Origin: Pseudomonas tensinigenes | GTDB taxonomy: Bacteria; Pseudomonadota; Gammaproteobacteria; Pseudomonadales; Pseudomonadaceae | Assembly: GCF_014268445.2 (NCBI RefSeq) | Contig: NZ_CP077089.1 | Coordinates: 6,552,001-6,616,000, forward strand | DNA length: 64,000 nt | Direction: 5' to 3' | In this document: in pieces, positions 40,229-49,205 of the stretch | How the letters are laid out: every line of letters starts with the position of its first letter | How positions within the stretch are numbered: the first letter of the stretch is position 1 | Notes under the pieces: model-generated | What the model was told of the DNA's origin: nothing | Databases searched by the model: none | Seen by the model: the letters and a program-made list of their open reading frames with translations, nothing else | Position numbers and translations under genes: made by a program

Positions 40229-40975
40229 TTACAGCCCCTGCATCATCTTGCGCACACCGGCCACATGCCGACGGCTGACGATCAGCGCATCACCATTGAG
40301 ACCTTTGAGGAACAACTGGAAATGCCCCAGCGGCGTACGTTGCAGCCGCTCGATACGATCGCGGGCAACCAGCGCGTTGCGGTGGATACGCACGAAGCGT
40401 TCACCGAATTCGTCTTCGAGGGCCTTGAGCGGCTCGTCCAGTAACACTTCACCGGCCTCGTGACGCAAGGTCACGTATTTGTGGTCGGCGATGAAGTAGA
40501 CCACCTGATCCAGCGGGATCAGTTCGATGCCTTTGCGGGTACGGGCACTGATGTGGCTGCGCGGGCCGGTGCCGCTTTCGGCAGCGGGACGGGTCAGGGC
40601 CGAGAGTTGCGTCCGATTGGGACGTTCAGCCCGTTTCAGGGCGTCATGCAGATGTTCAGTTCGCACGGGTTTCACCACATAGCCCACGGCGCTGGCCTGC
40701 AGGGCTTCCACGGCAAATTCATCGGGGCTGGTGCAAAACACCACGGCCGGCGGCGTTTCGCGTTCGCACAGACGGGCAGCGACCTGCAGGCCATCGAGGC
40801 CTGGCATACGGATATCGAGTAGCACGATATCCGGCTTGTGGCTGTCGATCAGTGCCAACGCCTCTTCGCCATTCGTGGCGCTGGGCTCCAGAACTGTATA
40901 ACCCTCGAGCTCGCTCACCATTCGGCTGAGGCGCTCGCGAGCCAGTGGTTCGTCATCAACGATCAGGACATTCAT
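40229..40975 (-). CDS. algR: Response regulator AlgR (LytTR)
   Basis: 248 residues. Receiver domain with phosphoacceptor Asp54 (DIVLLDIRMPG) and a C-terminal LytTR DNA-binding domain from ~137 (TRKGIELIPLDQVVYFIADH; FVRIHRNALVARDRIERL). In P. aeruginosa AlgR is phosphorylated by AlgZ/FimS and regulates alginate, twitching motility and virulence genes. Here the ATG overlaps the stop of a decayed algZ remnant (ATGA), so the adjacent kinase is lost and control must be by another kinase or independent of phosphorylation. Confidence 0.95.
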   Translation of the reverse strand: MNVLIVDDEPLARERLSRMVSELEGYTVLEPSATNGEEALALIDSHKPDIVLLDIRMPGLDGLQVAARLCERETPPAVVFCTSPDEFAVEALQASAVGYVVKPVRTEHLHDALKRAERPNRTQLSALTRPAAESGTGPRSHISARTRKGIELIPLDQVVYFIADHKYVTLRHEAGEVLLDEPLKALEDEFGERFVRIHRNALVARDRIERLQRTPLGHFQLFLKGLNGDALIVSRRHVAGVRKMMQGL

Positions 40976-41302
40976 ATTGCGCTGGATTCCTGCGTGAGTC
41001 TCGCACAAGGATAGCGTAGACAGGTGAAGTGACGTCCGTCACCGCGATCCACGCTAAGACTAGCCCGAGCGCCAAAAAGTGCCGTACGTCGGCCAGCAAT
41101 ATTTGCCAGTGTCCGGGTCGTACTGCTCAAAGCCCGCTGTTTCCTGCGTTTTTCACGGGGATTGCCGAAGGACAATTACACCCATCCCCTCTTCTTATAG
41201 TCGGCGTCCAGGCCTTTGCCCGATCCAAGTCACACCGACCCTTATGTCCAACTGTAGACGCTCGCCGGGCTGATATTGCTCAATCGAAAAATATCCTTGC
41301 GC
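40972..41302 (-). pseudogene. algZ: Remnant of sensor kinase gene algZ/fimS
   Basis: This is the place of algZ in P. aeruginosa (between algR and argH), where an intact LytS-type kinase gene should take roughly 1 kb. Only two fragments remain, in different frames. At 41195–41302 the minus strand reads AQGYFSIEQYQPGERLQLDI, the segment after the phosphorylated histidine in this kinase family. At 40972–41163 it reads LANIAGRRTALFGARASLSV then GRHFTCLRYP, matching an ATPase-domain end, and it finishes with ATGA overlapping algR as an intact algZ would. The N-terminal membrane region, the histidine box and the asparagine box are gone. Identification is by motif resemblance and position. Confidence 0.72.
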
Positions 41303-41446
41303 AAAACCTCCGGGGCCAGCGCCGACTATGACTGAGCGGATGAGAAAAAAACGTATCGACCAGTGTCAGCGACAGGATTGGCAACCCTGTTATCATCCGC
41401 GCCAGCGTTTCACGCCTTTTTTCTTCAAGCCGATACGAGCGAATTC

Positions 41447-42841
41447 ATGAGCACTGACAAGACCAATCAGTCCTGGGGCGGCCGCTTCAGTGAACCCGTC
41501 GACGCCTTCGTCGCCCGCTTCACCGCCTCCGTCACTTTCGACCAGCGCCTGTATCGCCACGACATCATGGGCTCGATCGCCCACGCCACCATGCTGGCCA
41601 AGGTCGGCGTGCTGACCGATGCCGAGCGCGACAGCATCATTGATGGCCTGAACACCATTCAGGGAGAAATCGAGGCCGGCCAGTTCGACTGGCGCATCGA
41701 CCTCGAAGACGTGCACATGAACATCGAAGCACGCCTGACCGATCGCATTGGCGTCACCGGCAAAAAGCTGCACACCGGGCGTAGCCGCAACGACCAGGTC
41801 GCCACCGACATCCGCTTGTGGCTGCGTGACGAAATCGACCTGATCCTCGCTGAAATCACCCGCCTGCAGAAAGGCCTGCTGGAGCAAGCCGAGCGCGAAG
41901 CTGCGAGCATCATGCCCGGCTTCACCCACCTGCAGACCGCGCAGCCGGTGACTTTCGGGCACCACATGCTGGCCTGGTTCGAGATGCTCAGCCGCGACTA
42001 CGAGCGCTTGGTCGACTGCCGCAAGCGCACCAACCGCATGCCACTGGGCAGCGCCGCCCTGGCCGGCACCACCTACCCGATCGACCGCGAATACACCGCG
42101 CAACTACTCGGCTTCGACGCTGTCGGCGGCAACTCGCTGGACAACGTTTCCGATCGCGACTTCGCCATCGAATTCTGCTCGGCCGCGAGCATCGCGATGA
42201 TGCACTTGTCGCGCTTCTCCGAAGAGCTGGTGCTGTGGACCAGCGCGCAATTCCAGTTCATCGATCTGCCGGATCGTTTCTGCACCGGCAGTTCGATCAT
42301 GCCGCAAAAGAAAAACCCTGACGTGCCAGAGCTGGTGCGTGGCAAGACCGGCCGTGTATTCGGCGCACTGATGGGCCTGCTGACCTTGATGAAGGGCCAA
42401 CCGCTGGCCTACAACAAGGACAATCAGGAAGACAAAGAGCCGCTGTTCGACGCCGCCGACACCCTGCGCGACTCGCTGCGGGCCTTTGCCGACATGATCC
42501 CGGCGATCAAGCCGAAACACGCGATCATGCGTGAAGCGGCGCTGCGTGGCTTCTCCACCGCGACTGACCTGGCGGATTATCTGGTGCGCCGTGGTCTGCC
42601 GTTCCGTGATTGCCACGAGATCGTTGGTCACGCCGTGAAATACGGTGTCGACACTGGCAAGGATCTGGCCGAGATGAGCCTGGAAGAACTGCGTCAGTTC
42701 AGCGATCAGATCGAGCAGGATGTGTTTGCCGTGCTGACCCTGGAAGGCTCGGTGAATGCCCGTGACCATATCGGCGGCACTGCGCCGGCGCAGGTCAAGG
42801 CAGCGGTGGTACGCGGCCAGGCGCTGATCGCCAGCCGCTAA
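41447..42841 (+). CDS. argH: Argininosuccinate lyase
   Basis: 464 residues. The fumarase-superfamily signature [11 protein letters not shown] is intact and the opening [20 protein letters not shown] matches ArgH. It releases arginine and fumarate in the last step of arginine synthesis. ATG 41447 follows from conservation; the frame runs back to 41363. Read away from algR, so its promoter lies among the algZ remains. Confidence 0.97.
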   Translation: MSTDKTNQSWGGRFSEPVDAFVARFTASVTFDQRLYRHDIMGSIAHATMLAKVGVLTDAERDSIIDGLNTIQGEIEAGQFDWRIDLEDVHMNIEARLTDRIGVTGKKLHTGRSRNDQVATDIRLWLRDEIDLILAEITRLQKGLLEQAEREAASIMPGFTHLQTAQPVTFGHHMLAWFEMLSRDYERLVDCRKRTNRMPLGSAALAGTTYPIDREYTAQLLGFDAVGGNSLDNVSDRDFAIEFCSAASIAMMHLSRFSEELVLWTSAQFQFIDLPDRFCTGSSIMPQKKNPDVPELVRGKTGRVFGALMGLLTLMKGQPLAYNKDNQEDKEPLFDAADTLRDSLRAFADMIPAIKPKHAIMREAALRGFSTATDLADYLVRRGLPFRDCHEIVGHAVKYGVDTGKDLAEMSLEELRQFSDQIEQDVFAVLTLEGSVNARDHIGGTAPAQVKAAVVRGQALIASR

Positions 42842-42852
42842 AAGCCAAAAGC

Positions 42853-42942
42853 TTCGCGAGCAGGCTCGCTCCCACAGGTTCTGCGTCGAACACGTAATCG
42901 TGTTTCAGCACATAATTCTGAGGGAGCGAGCCTGCTCGCGAA
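42853..42942. repeat. REP doublet (REPIN), family 1
   Basis: Units at 42853–42875 and 42920–42942 (one changed base, GAGGGAGCGAGC), in the convergent argH–GST gap. Confidence 0.95.
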
Positions 42943-42967
42943 TGCGATCTTCAGAACAGCAAAAAAC

Positions 42968-43627
42968 TCACTTCTTGGCAGCGATCATCGCCAAAAACGC
43001 CGGCATCGCCGCTTCCTTGTCCGCCGCAATCTTCTGCACATGCGGATTCTGCTCAAGCCGCTCCAGCAGCGCCTTCGCCTGTGGCATTTCCGCCAGCAAA
43101 TCGATCCCGAACAGCTTCTGCCCGACCGCACAGGCCAGCGGCACGCTGTAAAGGAAGTACAAATCGGCAATGCTCAAACTGTCGCCCGCCACGTACGGGG
43201 CGAATTTGCCATGCCGGCCCAGCGCCGCAAAACCCAGCTGCAATTCAGTCTTGGTCTTTTCCTTGATCGCCTCCGGCAGGGTCATGCCAAAGAACGCTTC
43301 GCCGTAACAAGCGCGTCCCGGCAACTCGATGTACAGCTCGATTTCCTTGGCAATTGCCAGCACCTGTGCGCGCTCGAACGGATCGCTCGGCAGCAGCGGC
43401 GTGCCCTTCTGGGTCTGTTCGACGTATTCGAGAATGATCGCGGTCTCGTTAATGAAACCGGCGTCCACGCCCAGCACCGGTACCTTTCCGCGCGGGCTGA
43501 TGGCCAGTGATTCCGGGGTCTGCGCCGGGTAGAACGTGACCTCCTCGAACGGCAGGCCTTTTTCCAGCAGCGCCAGTTTGACCATGTTGTAGTAGTTGCT
43601 GACTGAGAATCCGTAAAGCTTGAACAT
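42968..43627 (-). CDS. Glutathione S-transferase family protein
   Basis: 219 residues. Thioredoxin-fold N-domain (FKLYGFSVSNYYNMVKLALLE; cis-Pro RGKVPVLGVD; glutathione-binding INETAIILEYVE) and helical C-domain with the N-capping motif (LSIADLYFLYSVPLA). Conjugates or reduces with glutathione; substrate unknown. ATG 43627, one codon after a GTG. Confidence 0.9.
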   Translation of the reverse strand: MFKLYGFSVSNYYNMVKLALLEKGLPFEEVTFYPAQTPESLAISPRGKVPVLGVDAGFINETAIILEYVEQTQKGTPLLPSDPFERAQVLAIAKEIELYIELPGRACYGEAFFGMTLPEAIKEKTKTELQLGFAALGRHGKFAPYVAGDSLSIADLYFLYSVPLACAVGQKLFGIDLLAEMPQAKALLERLEQNPHVQKIAADKEAAMPAFLAMIAAKK

Positions 43628-43750
43628 CACATAGCCTCCAGGCCGTGCGGGGTGGGCAGTGCCTGTTTATAGATCGCTCAGGCGATTCCCGCTAGCAGCA
43701 TCACGCCGCTGAATGCGGGTAAACTGGCGCCTTTCCTTGAGGAGCCTGCC

Positions 43751-44041
43751 ATGAGCGAGCCGACAGACATCGACAACGACAATGACGAAGAAGAGTTCGC
43801 CGAGGCTACGTTGATCGAAGCCATCGAGAACCAGATCGAAAGCGACAACCCGCCAGCGGCCAAAGCGACTTTCAACAAGCTGACACTGGTCGGAACCGAG
43901 CGTGAAGAAATCCTCAACCTGATGGCGCATGTGCTGGCCTATGAGATTGACGCGATGCTCGATGAAGACCGCGCGTTCAATACCGAATGGTACGAAGCGG
44001 CGTTGCGTGCATTGCCGGAATTACCGCCAGAAAAGCATTAA
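43751..44041 (+). CDS. Conserved acidic small protein
   Basis: 96 residues, highly acidic N-terminus (DIDNDNDEEEFAEATLIEAI) and a helical remainder (EREEILNLMAHVLAYEIDAMLDE). AGGAG precedes ATG. Not recognised beyond a Pseudomonas conserved hypothetical. Monocistronic between GST and the small gene at 44302. Confidence 0.75.
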   Translation: MSEPTDIDNDNDEEEFAEATLIEAIENQIESDNPPAAKATFNKLTLVGTEREEILNLMAHVLAYEIDAMLDEDRAFNTEWYEAALRALPELPPEKH

Positions 44042-44058
44042 GCCAAACACATCACCCT

Positions 44059-44145
44059 GTGGGAGCGAGCCTGCTCGCGAATGCCGTGTATCAGCAAAAA
44101 CCACGCTAAATGACACACCGCTTTCGCGAGCAGGCTCGCTCCCAC
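44059..44145. repeat. REP doublet (REPIN), family 1
   Basis: Perfect 23-base units at 44059–44081 and 44123–44145, between two short same-strand genes. Confidence 0.96.
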
Positions 44146-44301
44146 ACAATTTGTCACCCATCCATCCAGCCAACTCCCCGGCCGCGACTACACTGGAATC
44201 CGCCTCAAGACAAAATCCCTGATCTGAGCACTGGACATGCCGCAAAAGCGGGTTCACCTTAGGGACGCTGTCGTCCAATTCCTAGAAAGTCTGGAGTCCT
44301 T

Positions 44302-44547
44302 ATGTCGCTTACCCCTGAGTTGGTTGCCGAACTGGAAGTCCTCGCACTCTTCAACCTGGACAGTTCCCAGGAAGGTCTGAAAATTCATCAGACCGCTGCC
44401 CCGAAACACATTGCTGCAGCCAAACGCCTCTTTGAAAAAGAACTCACCGACCAGCCCGATGGCGGTTATCTGACCAGCCTCGGTCGCGACGCTGCACAAA
44501 ATGTGCAAACCGTGCTCACTATTCTGAGAGAGCAGGAAACCGCCTGA
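44302..44547 (+). CDS. TIGR02647 family small protein
   Basis: 81 residues. SLTPELVAELEVLALFNLDS and GLKIHQTAAPKHIAAAKRLF match a family found in Pseudomonas and relatives, annotated as possibly DNA-binding. Helical, with no catalytic motif. GGAG lies 8 bases before ATG. Confidence 0.8.
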   Translation: MSLTPELVAELEVLALFNLDSSQEGLKIHQTAAPKHIAAAKRLFEKELTDQPDGGYLTSLGRDAAQNVQTVLTILREQETA

Positions 44548-44729
44548 TCCCCCTGACTTCGCCCACGGGAACTCCTGCCACGGGATTTCCGCGGGCCTGC
44601 CCGGCCTACCGCGATATAAATCTGACGTCAAAAAACAAATTCAGCTTAAAAGTCCCGCTGCGCTAAGGCTAAACTGCCTGACATTCCGAGACCCTCTACG
44701 TCCGAGCCTGCGAGCCGGTTTGAGCTGAC

Positions 44730-47573
44730 ATGACGCGCACCCACGAAATCCGCCCCGACCTGGACGAAGGCATTGACCGCAAGGTCCTCAGCCAGCTGCG
44801 CGCGCGTTTTCTCAAACTCAATGAAGGCCGCCTGGGCCGCGCCCTGGAAGGTTTGTCGACGCGCCAACAGAGCGTGTTGACGCTGTTGCCGCTGTTCTTC
44901 CACGTCAACCATCCCCTGCTGCCGGGTTATGTCTCGGGCAGTACACCGGCCGGTCTGTCGAATTACGAGCCGGACACCAATACGCTTGCCGAAGCGCAAC
45001 GCCTGACCCGCTCGTTCTCCTACAAGCCGCGCCACGGCAGCAACCCGCCACGACCGATCCACGGCCTGTTCCTGATGGGCAGCCTTGGCACGCTGGCACA
45101 GGCCGATCAGAGCGACATGGACGTGTGGGTCTGCCACGCGCCTGACTTGAGCGAAAGTGAACTCAGTGAGCTGAGCAAGAAATGTCAGTTGCTCGAAACC
45201 TGGGCTGCGAGCCAAGGCGCCGAAGCGCATTTTTTCCTGATCGACCCGGAGCGCTTCGTCAAAGGCGAACGCGACACCCAGCTCAGCTCGGAAAACTGCG
45301 GCAGCACTCAGCACTATCTGTTGCTGGACGAGTTTTACCGCACCGCAATCTGGCTGGCCGGGCGCACGCCGATCTGGTGGCTGGTGCCGGTTTACGAAGA
45401 AACCGCCTACGACCTCTACACCCACACCCTGCTGTCCAAGCGTTTCATCCGCGCCGACGAAACCCTCGACCTTGGCCATCTGGCGAGAATCCCGCCAGGC
45501 GAGTTCATCGGCGCCGGATTGTGGCAGTTGTTCAAAGGCATCGAGTCACCGTACAAATCGGTGCTCAAACTGCTGCTGACCGAGGTCTACGCCAGCGAAC
45601 ACCCGCAGGTGCAGTGCCTGAGCCTGCGCTTCAAAAAAGCCGTGTTCGCCAACCAACTGGATCTGGATGAACTGGACCCGTACATGGTCGTGTACCGGCG
45701 TATCGAGGAATACCTCACCGCGCGCAACGAGCCGGAGCGGCTGGAACTGGTGCGCCGCGCGCTGTACCTGAAGATCAACCGCAAGCTCACCGGCAACAGC
45801 CGCACCCAGAGCTGGCAACGCACGTTGCTGGAACGGCTTGCCAGCGAGTGGCATTGGGATCAGCGACAACTGACCCTGCTCGACAGCCGCAGTCAGTGGA
45901 AAGTCCGCCAGGTCAGCGCCGAACGCCGCGCGCTGGTCAATGAGCTGAACTACAGCTATCGCTTCCTGACCCAGTTCGCCCGCACCGAGCAGACCGTCAG
46001 CCTGATCAACAAGCGCGACCTCAATGTGCTCGGCCGTCGGCTCTACGCAGCCTTCGAGCGCAAGGCCGACAAGGTCGAGTTCATCAACCCCGGCATCGCC
46101 CCGGATCTGGCCGAAGACACCCTGACGCTGGTGCAGTCGCGTAACAAAAAGGAACCGGGGCAAACCCAGTGGGGCCTGTACAACGGCAGCCTGACCGCAT
46201 TGGAGTGGGAACACTTCGCGCCAATCAAGCGCAGCCGCGAGTTACTGGAGCTGTTGACCTGGTGCCACCGCAACGGTGTGATCGACAGCAGCACTCGCCT
46301 GGCTTTGCATCCCGGCACCAGCGACCTGAGCGAATTTGAGCTGTTCAACCTGCTCGGCAGCCTGCAACAGTGCATCGCCCTGCCCCTGCCTACAGTGGCT
46401 GAAGAGCCATTGCTGCGCGCCGCGGTGCCGAGCGAAGTGCTGATTCTGGTCAACGTAGGGATTGACCCGCTAAAACATCACCGCGACCTCAATATCCTGA
46501 TGACCACCGAGCGTACCGACTCGCTGAGTTACGCCGGCGTGCGCGAAAACCTCGTGTTGACCCTCGATCAAGTCACGCTCAACAGCTGGAACGAAGTGCT
46601 GGTCAACCGCTTCGATGGCCCCCACGCCCTGCTCGATTGCCTGCGCGATTACCTCAACAACCTGCCACGCGGGGCCTTGCAGCCGTCGTTGAAGGTGCGC
46701 TGCTTCTGCCACAACCGTGCACAGTTCATCGCCCGTCGCGTCGAGGAAATCATCGACACCGCGCAGAATCTGTTGCTCAGCGAGTTGAATCATCGCTACC
46801 TGATTCAGGTGCAGCAGCACTATCACGTGCTGGAGTTGGTGCCGGGCCAGGTCAACCATATCGCCCTCGCCACCCTGCCGGCCCTGCTCGATTACCTCGG
46901 TGAAGAACAGCCGCGCTACAGTCCGCTGCACCTGGATCCGATGGCGCTGGAAGATCACGACCTCGCGCTGATCCTGCCGATGGGTCAGCCGGAATGTATT
47001 CAAGTGTTCTACCGGATCACCGAACAGCAGGCCGAGTTGTACGTATTGGATGAGTTCAATGCGCTGTGGCAGCAACATTTGCCCTATCACGACGAGCAGA
47101 GTCTGTTGGTGCCGTTGCAGCGTTTCCTGCAATCGATTCTGTTCCGCCGCGAAGCCGTGCTGCCGATGGACGCCGGCCCGGATAGCCGCCTTGAAACTTT
47201 GTATTACCAGTTATTGCCTTCCGGCCCGGGGCGCGCACGACGGGTCGAAGCACGGCCGGCACCGCAGACGCCAGTGAACAAGCCGTTCTACGACGTGCAG
47301 GCGATCGTCGGCAAAGCCGCACCGGGCGAAGTGCAGGTCACCCTGTATTGCAATCAACGGGAATTCAGCGAGCTGGAACATGGCGACCAGCTGTTCAGCG
47401 TGGTCGCCCGGGAGATTGTCGAACAGCGCCGCGAGAGCGAACGCTATCGCTGCTACATCACCGACCTCGACCTTTCAGGCCTGCTCGGTGACGGGCAGAG
47501 TTCAAGCAATCTGTATCTGCGCTACAAGGCTGACCTGGAGCGCGCCCTGAACGAGGCACTCGAACAGGTCTGA
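44730..47573 (+). CDS. cyaA: Class I adenylate cyclase
   Basis: 947 residues. The N-terminal ~540 residues form the catalytic domain, with the nucleotidyltransferase motif LMGSLGTLAQADQSDMDVWV near residue 115. The remaining ~400 residues resemble the regulatory half of E. coli CyaA. Produces cAMP for the Vfr/CRP-type regulator. The three-gene neighbourhood with cyaY and lptM is conserved in E. coli. Confidence 0.95.
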   Translation: MTRTHEIRPDLDEGIDRKVLSQLRARFLKLNEGRLGRALEGLSTRQQSVLTLLPLFFHVNHPLLPGYVSGSTPAGLSNYEPDTNTLAEAQRLTRSFSYKPRHGSNPPRPIHGLFLMGSLGTLAQADQSDMDVWVCHAPDLSESELSELSKKCQLLETWAASQGAEAHFFLIDPERFVKGERDTQLSSENCGSTQHYLLLDEFYRTAIWLAGRTPIWWLVPVYEETAYDLYTHTLLSKRFIRADETLDLGHLARIPPGEFIGAGLWQLFKGIESPYKSVLKLLLTEVYASEHPQVQCLSLRFKKAVFANQLDLDELDPYMVVYRRIEEYLTARNEPERLELVRRALYLKINRKLTGNSRTQSWQRTLLERLASEWHWDQRQLTLLDSRSQWKVRQVSAERRALVNELNYSYRFLTQFARTEQTVSLINKRDLNVLGRRLYAAFERKADKVEFINPGIAPDLAEDTLTLVQSRNKKEPGQTQWGLYNGSLTALEWEHFAPIKRSRELLELLTWCHRNGVIDSSTRLALHPGTSDLSEFELFNLLGSLQQCIALPLPTVAEEPLLRAAVPSEVLILVNVGIDPLKHHRDLNILMTTERTDSLSYAGVRENLVLTLDQVTLNSWNEVLVNRFDGPHALLDCLRDYLNNLPRGALQPSLKVRCFCHNRAQFIARRVEEIIDTAQNLLLSELNHRYLIQVQQHYHVLELVPGQVNHIALATLPALLDYLGEEQPRYSPLHLDPMALEDHDLALILPMGQPECIQVFYRITEQQAELYVLDEFNALWQQHLPYHDEQSLLVPLQRFLQSILFRREAVLPMDAGPDSRLETLYYQLLPSGPGRARRVEARPAPQTPVNKPFYDVQAIVGKAAPGEVQVTLYCNQREFSELEHGDQLFSVVAREIVEQRRESERYRCYITDLDLSGLLGDGQSSSNLYLRYKADLERALNEALEQV

Positions 47574-47579
47574 GGCGGG

Positions 47580-47999
47580 TTACTCGGGAAAAGCGCCACC
47601 ATTGGCCGGTTGCGATTCGACTTCGAGCAAGGTTAGTTTGAGGGTCTTGCCACCGGGTGCCGGCCAGTCAATGTGCTGACCGACCTTCAGACCCAACAGC
47701 GCGCTGCCGACCGGGGCCAGGATCGAGATCTTGCCTTCATCGGCGTTGGCATCCTTCGGATAGACCAGCGTCAGGTGGTAATCCTTGCCACTGCCTTCTT
47801 CGCGGCAATGCACACGGGAATTCATCGTCACGACATCGGCGGGCACTTCATCGTGGCCGACCACGGTATCGGCGCGGTCCAGTTCGGTTTGCAGCGCAAT
47901 CACGCCCGGCGCAGCCTGGTCTTTATCGTTCAGGCTATCGATCAGGCGCTCCAGACGTTGCACGTCCAGACGGGTAAGGGTGATGGAAGGTGCGGTCAT
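47580..47999 (-). CDS. rnk: Rnk, nucleoside diphosphate kinase regulator
   Basis: 139 residues, GreA/GreB C-terminal-like domain (VTMNSRVHCRE; GSALLGLKVGQHIDWPAPGG) with a short N-terminal coiled coil (RLDVQRLERLIDSL). In E. coli Rnk affects Ndk levels and binds RNA polymerase without the Gre acidic tip. ATG 47999 rather than ten codons upstream. Its stop is 6 bases from the cyaA stop. Confidence 0.92.
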   Translation of the reverse strand: MTAPSITLTRLDVQRLERLIDSLNDKDQAAPGVIALQTELDRADTVVGHDEVPADVVTMNSRVHCREEGSGKDYHLTLVYPKDANADEGKISILAPVGSALLGLKVGQHIDWPAPGGKTLKLTLLEVESQPANGGAFPE

Positions 48000-48032
48000 G
48001 ATCCGGGCAGACTCCTTTCTTCTGCACACAAA

Positions 48033-48068
48033 AAAAGCAAAACCCCGCCAAAAAAGACGGGGTTTTCA
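48033..48068 (-). terminator. Terminator of the cyaY–DUF1289 transcript
   Basis: AAAACCCCG…CGGGGTTTT stem with T-run on the minus strand, between DUF1289 and rnk. Isolates rnk from the upstream pair. Confidence 0.85.
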
Positions 48069-48146
48069 CCAGGCCTCGATGGGTTGAGGCGTGTTCGGAC
48101 ACTATCACAGCTCAAAAAATATACAAGTCACCCACCCGGCCGGCCC

Positions 48147-48368
48147 CTACATTGAGGAATTGCGGCGGTCTGCGGCTTGGGCGCAGATGACCCGGCGGCG
48201 TTGATCGTCCGCCGAACGCCATTCGCGAATGTCTTCGACATGGCGGAAGCAGCCGAGGCAGACCTTTTGCTCGTCCAGTCGGCATACACCGCTGCACGGC
48301 GAAGGCACTGCCGGGCTGATGTTGCTGTAGAGCGGCTTCGGAGGCCGGGCGGGAGCAGTCTCAGTCAC
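48147..48368 (-). CDS. DUF1289 small cysteine protein
   Basis: 73 residues. SPCSGVCRLDEQKVCLGCFR contains the four conserved cysteines of DUF1289, probably a metal site. GTG start 48368, four bases after the cyaY stop, so it is co-translated with cyaY. Function unknown; a link to iron handling is suggested by cyaY. Confidence 0.83.
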   Translation of the reverse strand: MTETAPARPPKPLYSNISPAVPSPCSGVCRLDEQKVCLGCFRHVEDIREWRSADDQRRRVICAQAADRRNSSM

Positions 48369-48372
48369 GGAA

Positions 48373-48705
48373 TCACAGACCTTCGAAATCGAATTCGGCG
48401 CCGGCCTGCTGCTTGACGATGCGCTCGAGCATTTCGCCCAATTGCTCTTCGCTCTTGTCGCACATCCAGCGCTCGCTTTCTTCGTCGTAGTCGAAGTGGA
48501 AACCACCGGATACCGCCGCCAGCCACAGCTGACGCAGCGGCTCCTGGCGGCTGAAGATCAGCTGCGAGCCGTTTTCGAACTTGACGGTAAGCACACCGGC
48601 CGAGCTCTCCAGATCGATATCCAGATCACTTTCGTCAAAGATGTCTTCCAGTTTTTCCTGGGTTTCATCGACCAGATCGTGAAAACGGGCTTCGGACAAA
48701 CTCAT
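48373..48705 (-). CDS. cyaY: CyaY, frataxin homologue
   Basis: 110 residues. MSLSEARFHDLVDETQEKLE and the acidic ridge (DIFDESDLDIDLESS) followed by a beta-sheet with QPLRQLWLAAVSGGFHFDY are frataxin features. It binds iron and modulates the cysteine desulfurase IscS in Fe–S assembly. ATG 48705 chosen on conservation. Divergent from lptM across 317 bases. Confidence 0.95.
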   Translation of the reverse strand: MSLSEARFHDLVDETQEKLEDIFDESDLDIDLESSAGVLTVKFENGSQLIFSRQEPLRQLWLAAVSGGFHFDYDEESERWMCDKSEEQLGEMLERIVKQQAGAEFDFEGL

Positions 48706-49022
48706 TGCGGCAACCTCAAAAAATGTCTGATCAGGCACAAGCGCCGAAAGATACGGACGCTGCCGGCCGATTGCAAAGATTAACGACCAAGCACCGGTCA
48801 GGGCATCGAACACCCAACCCTGTGGGAGCGAGCCTGCTCGCGAATGGCCGGCACATTCAACATTATTGTTGCCTGACACACCGCCATCGCGAGCAAGCTC
48901 GCTCCCAAAGGGTTACCAGTGCTCACGAACAAGCCCCGCCGGACGGGAGGGCCATCACATAGGCAAGCCGCCGGGTGGCCGGTATACTCCGGCGCAATTA
49001 ACGCATTTTCAAGGATTTCGCC
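48706..49022. other. cyaY–lptM divergent gap
   Basis: 317 bases between two divergent genes. It contains a REP doublet (48822–48908) and must hold promoters for cyaY and the lptM–lysA operon, but I could not pick clear hexamers. No coding potential. Confidence 0.7.
48822..48908. repeat. REP doublet (REPIN), family 1
   Basis: Units at 48822–48844 and 48886–48908; the second has changes (ATCGCGAGCAAGC). This is the only doublet in the window in a divergent, promoter-bearing gap. Confidence 0.93.
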
Positions 49023-49196
49023 ATGAAGCGCCTGATCTCTTCCCTTGCTGCGCTCGTCGCGGTTGCCTGCCTTGTTTCGGCCTGCGGTCAAAAAGGCCCG
49101 CTGTACCTGCCCGATGATGATCAGGACCCAGCCGAGCAAGCCCAGTCTTCGCAAAAGCAGCCTGCTTCGAAAGCACACAAGCACGACGTTTACTAA
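49023..49196 (+). CDS. lptM: LptM (YifL) small lipoprotein
   Basis: 57 residues. [20 protein letters not shown] precedes lipobox cysteine and [10 protein letters not shown], the LptM hallmark. LptM assists oxidative maturation of the LPS translocon LptD. It heads the operon lptM–lysA–dapF–DUF484–xerC–HAD, with lysA starting 9 bases after its stop. Not listed by length-limited searches because it is short. Confidence 0.93.
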   Translation: MKRLISSLAALVAVACLVSACGQKGPLYLPDDDQDPAEQAQSSQKQPASKAHKHDVY

Positions 49197-49205
49197 GGGA
49201 TCGCC

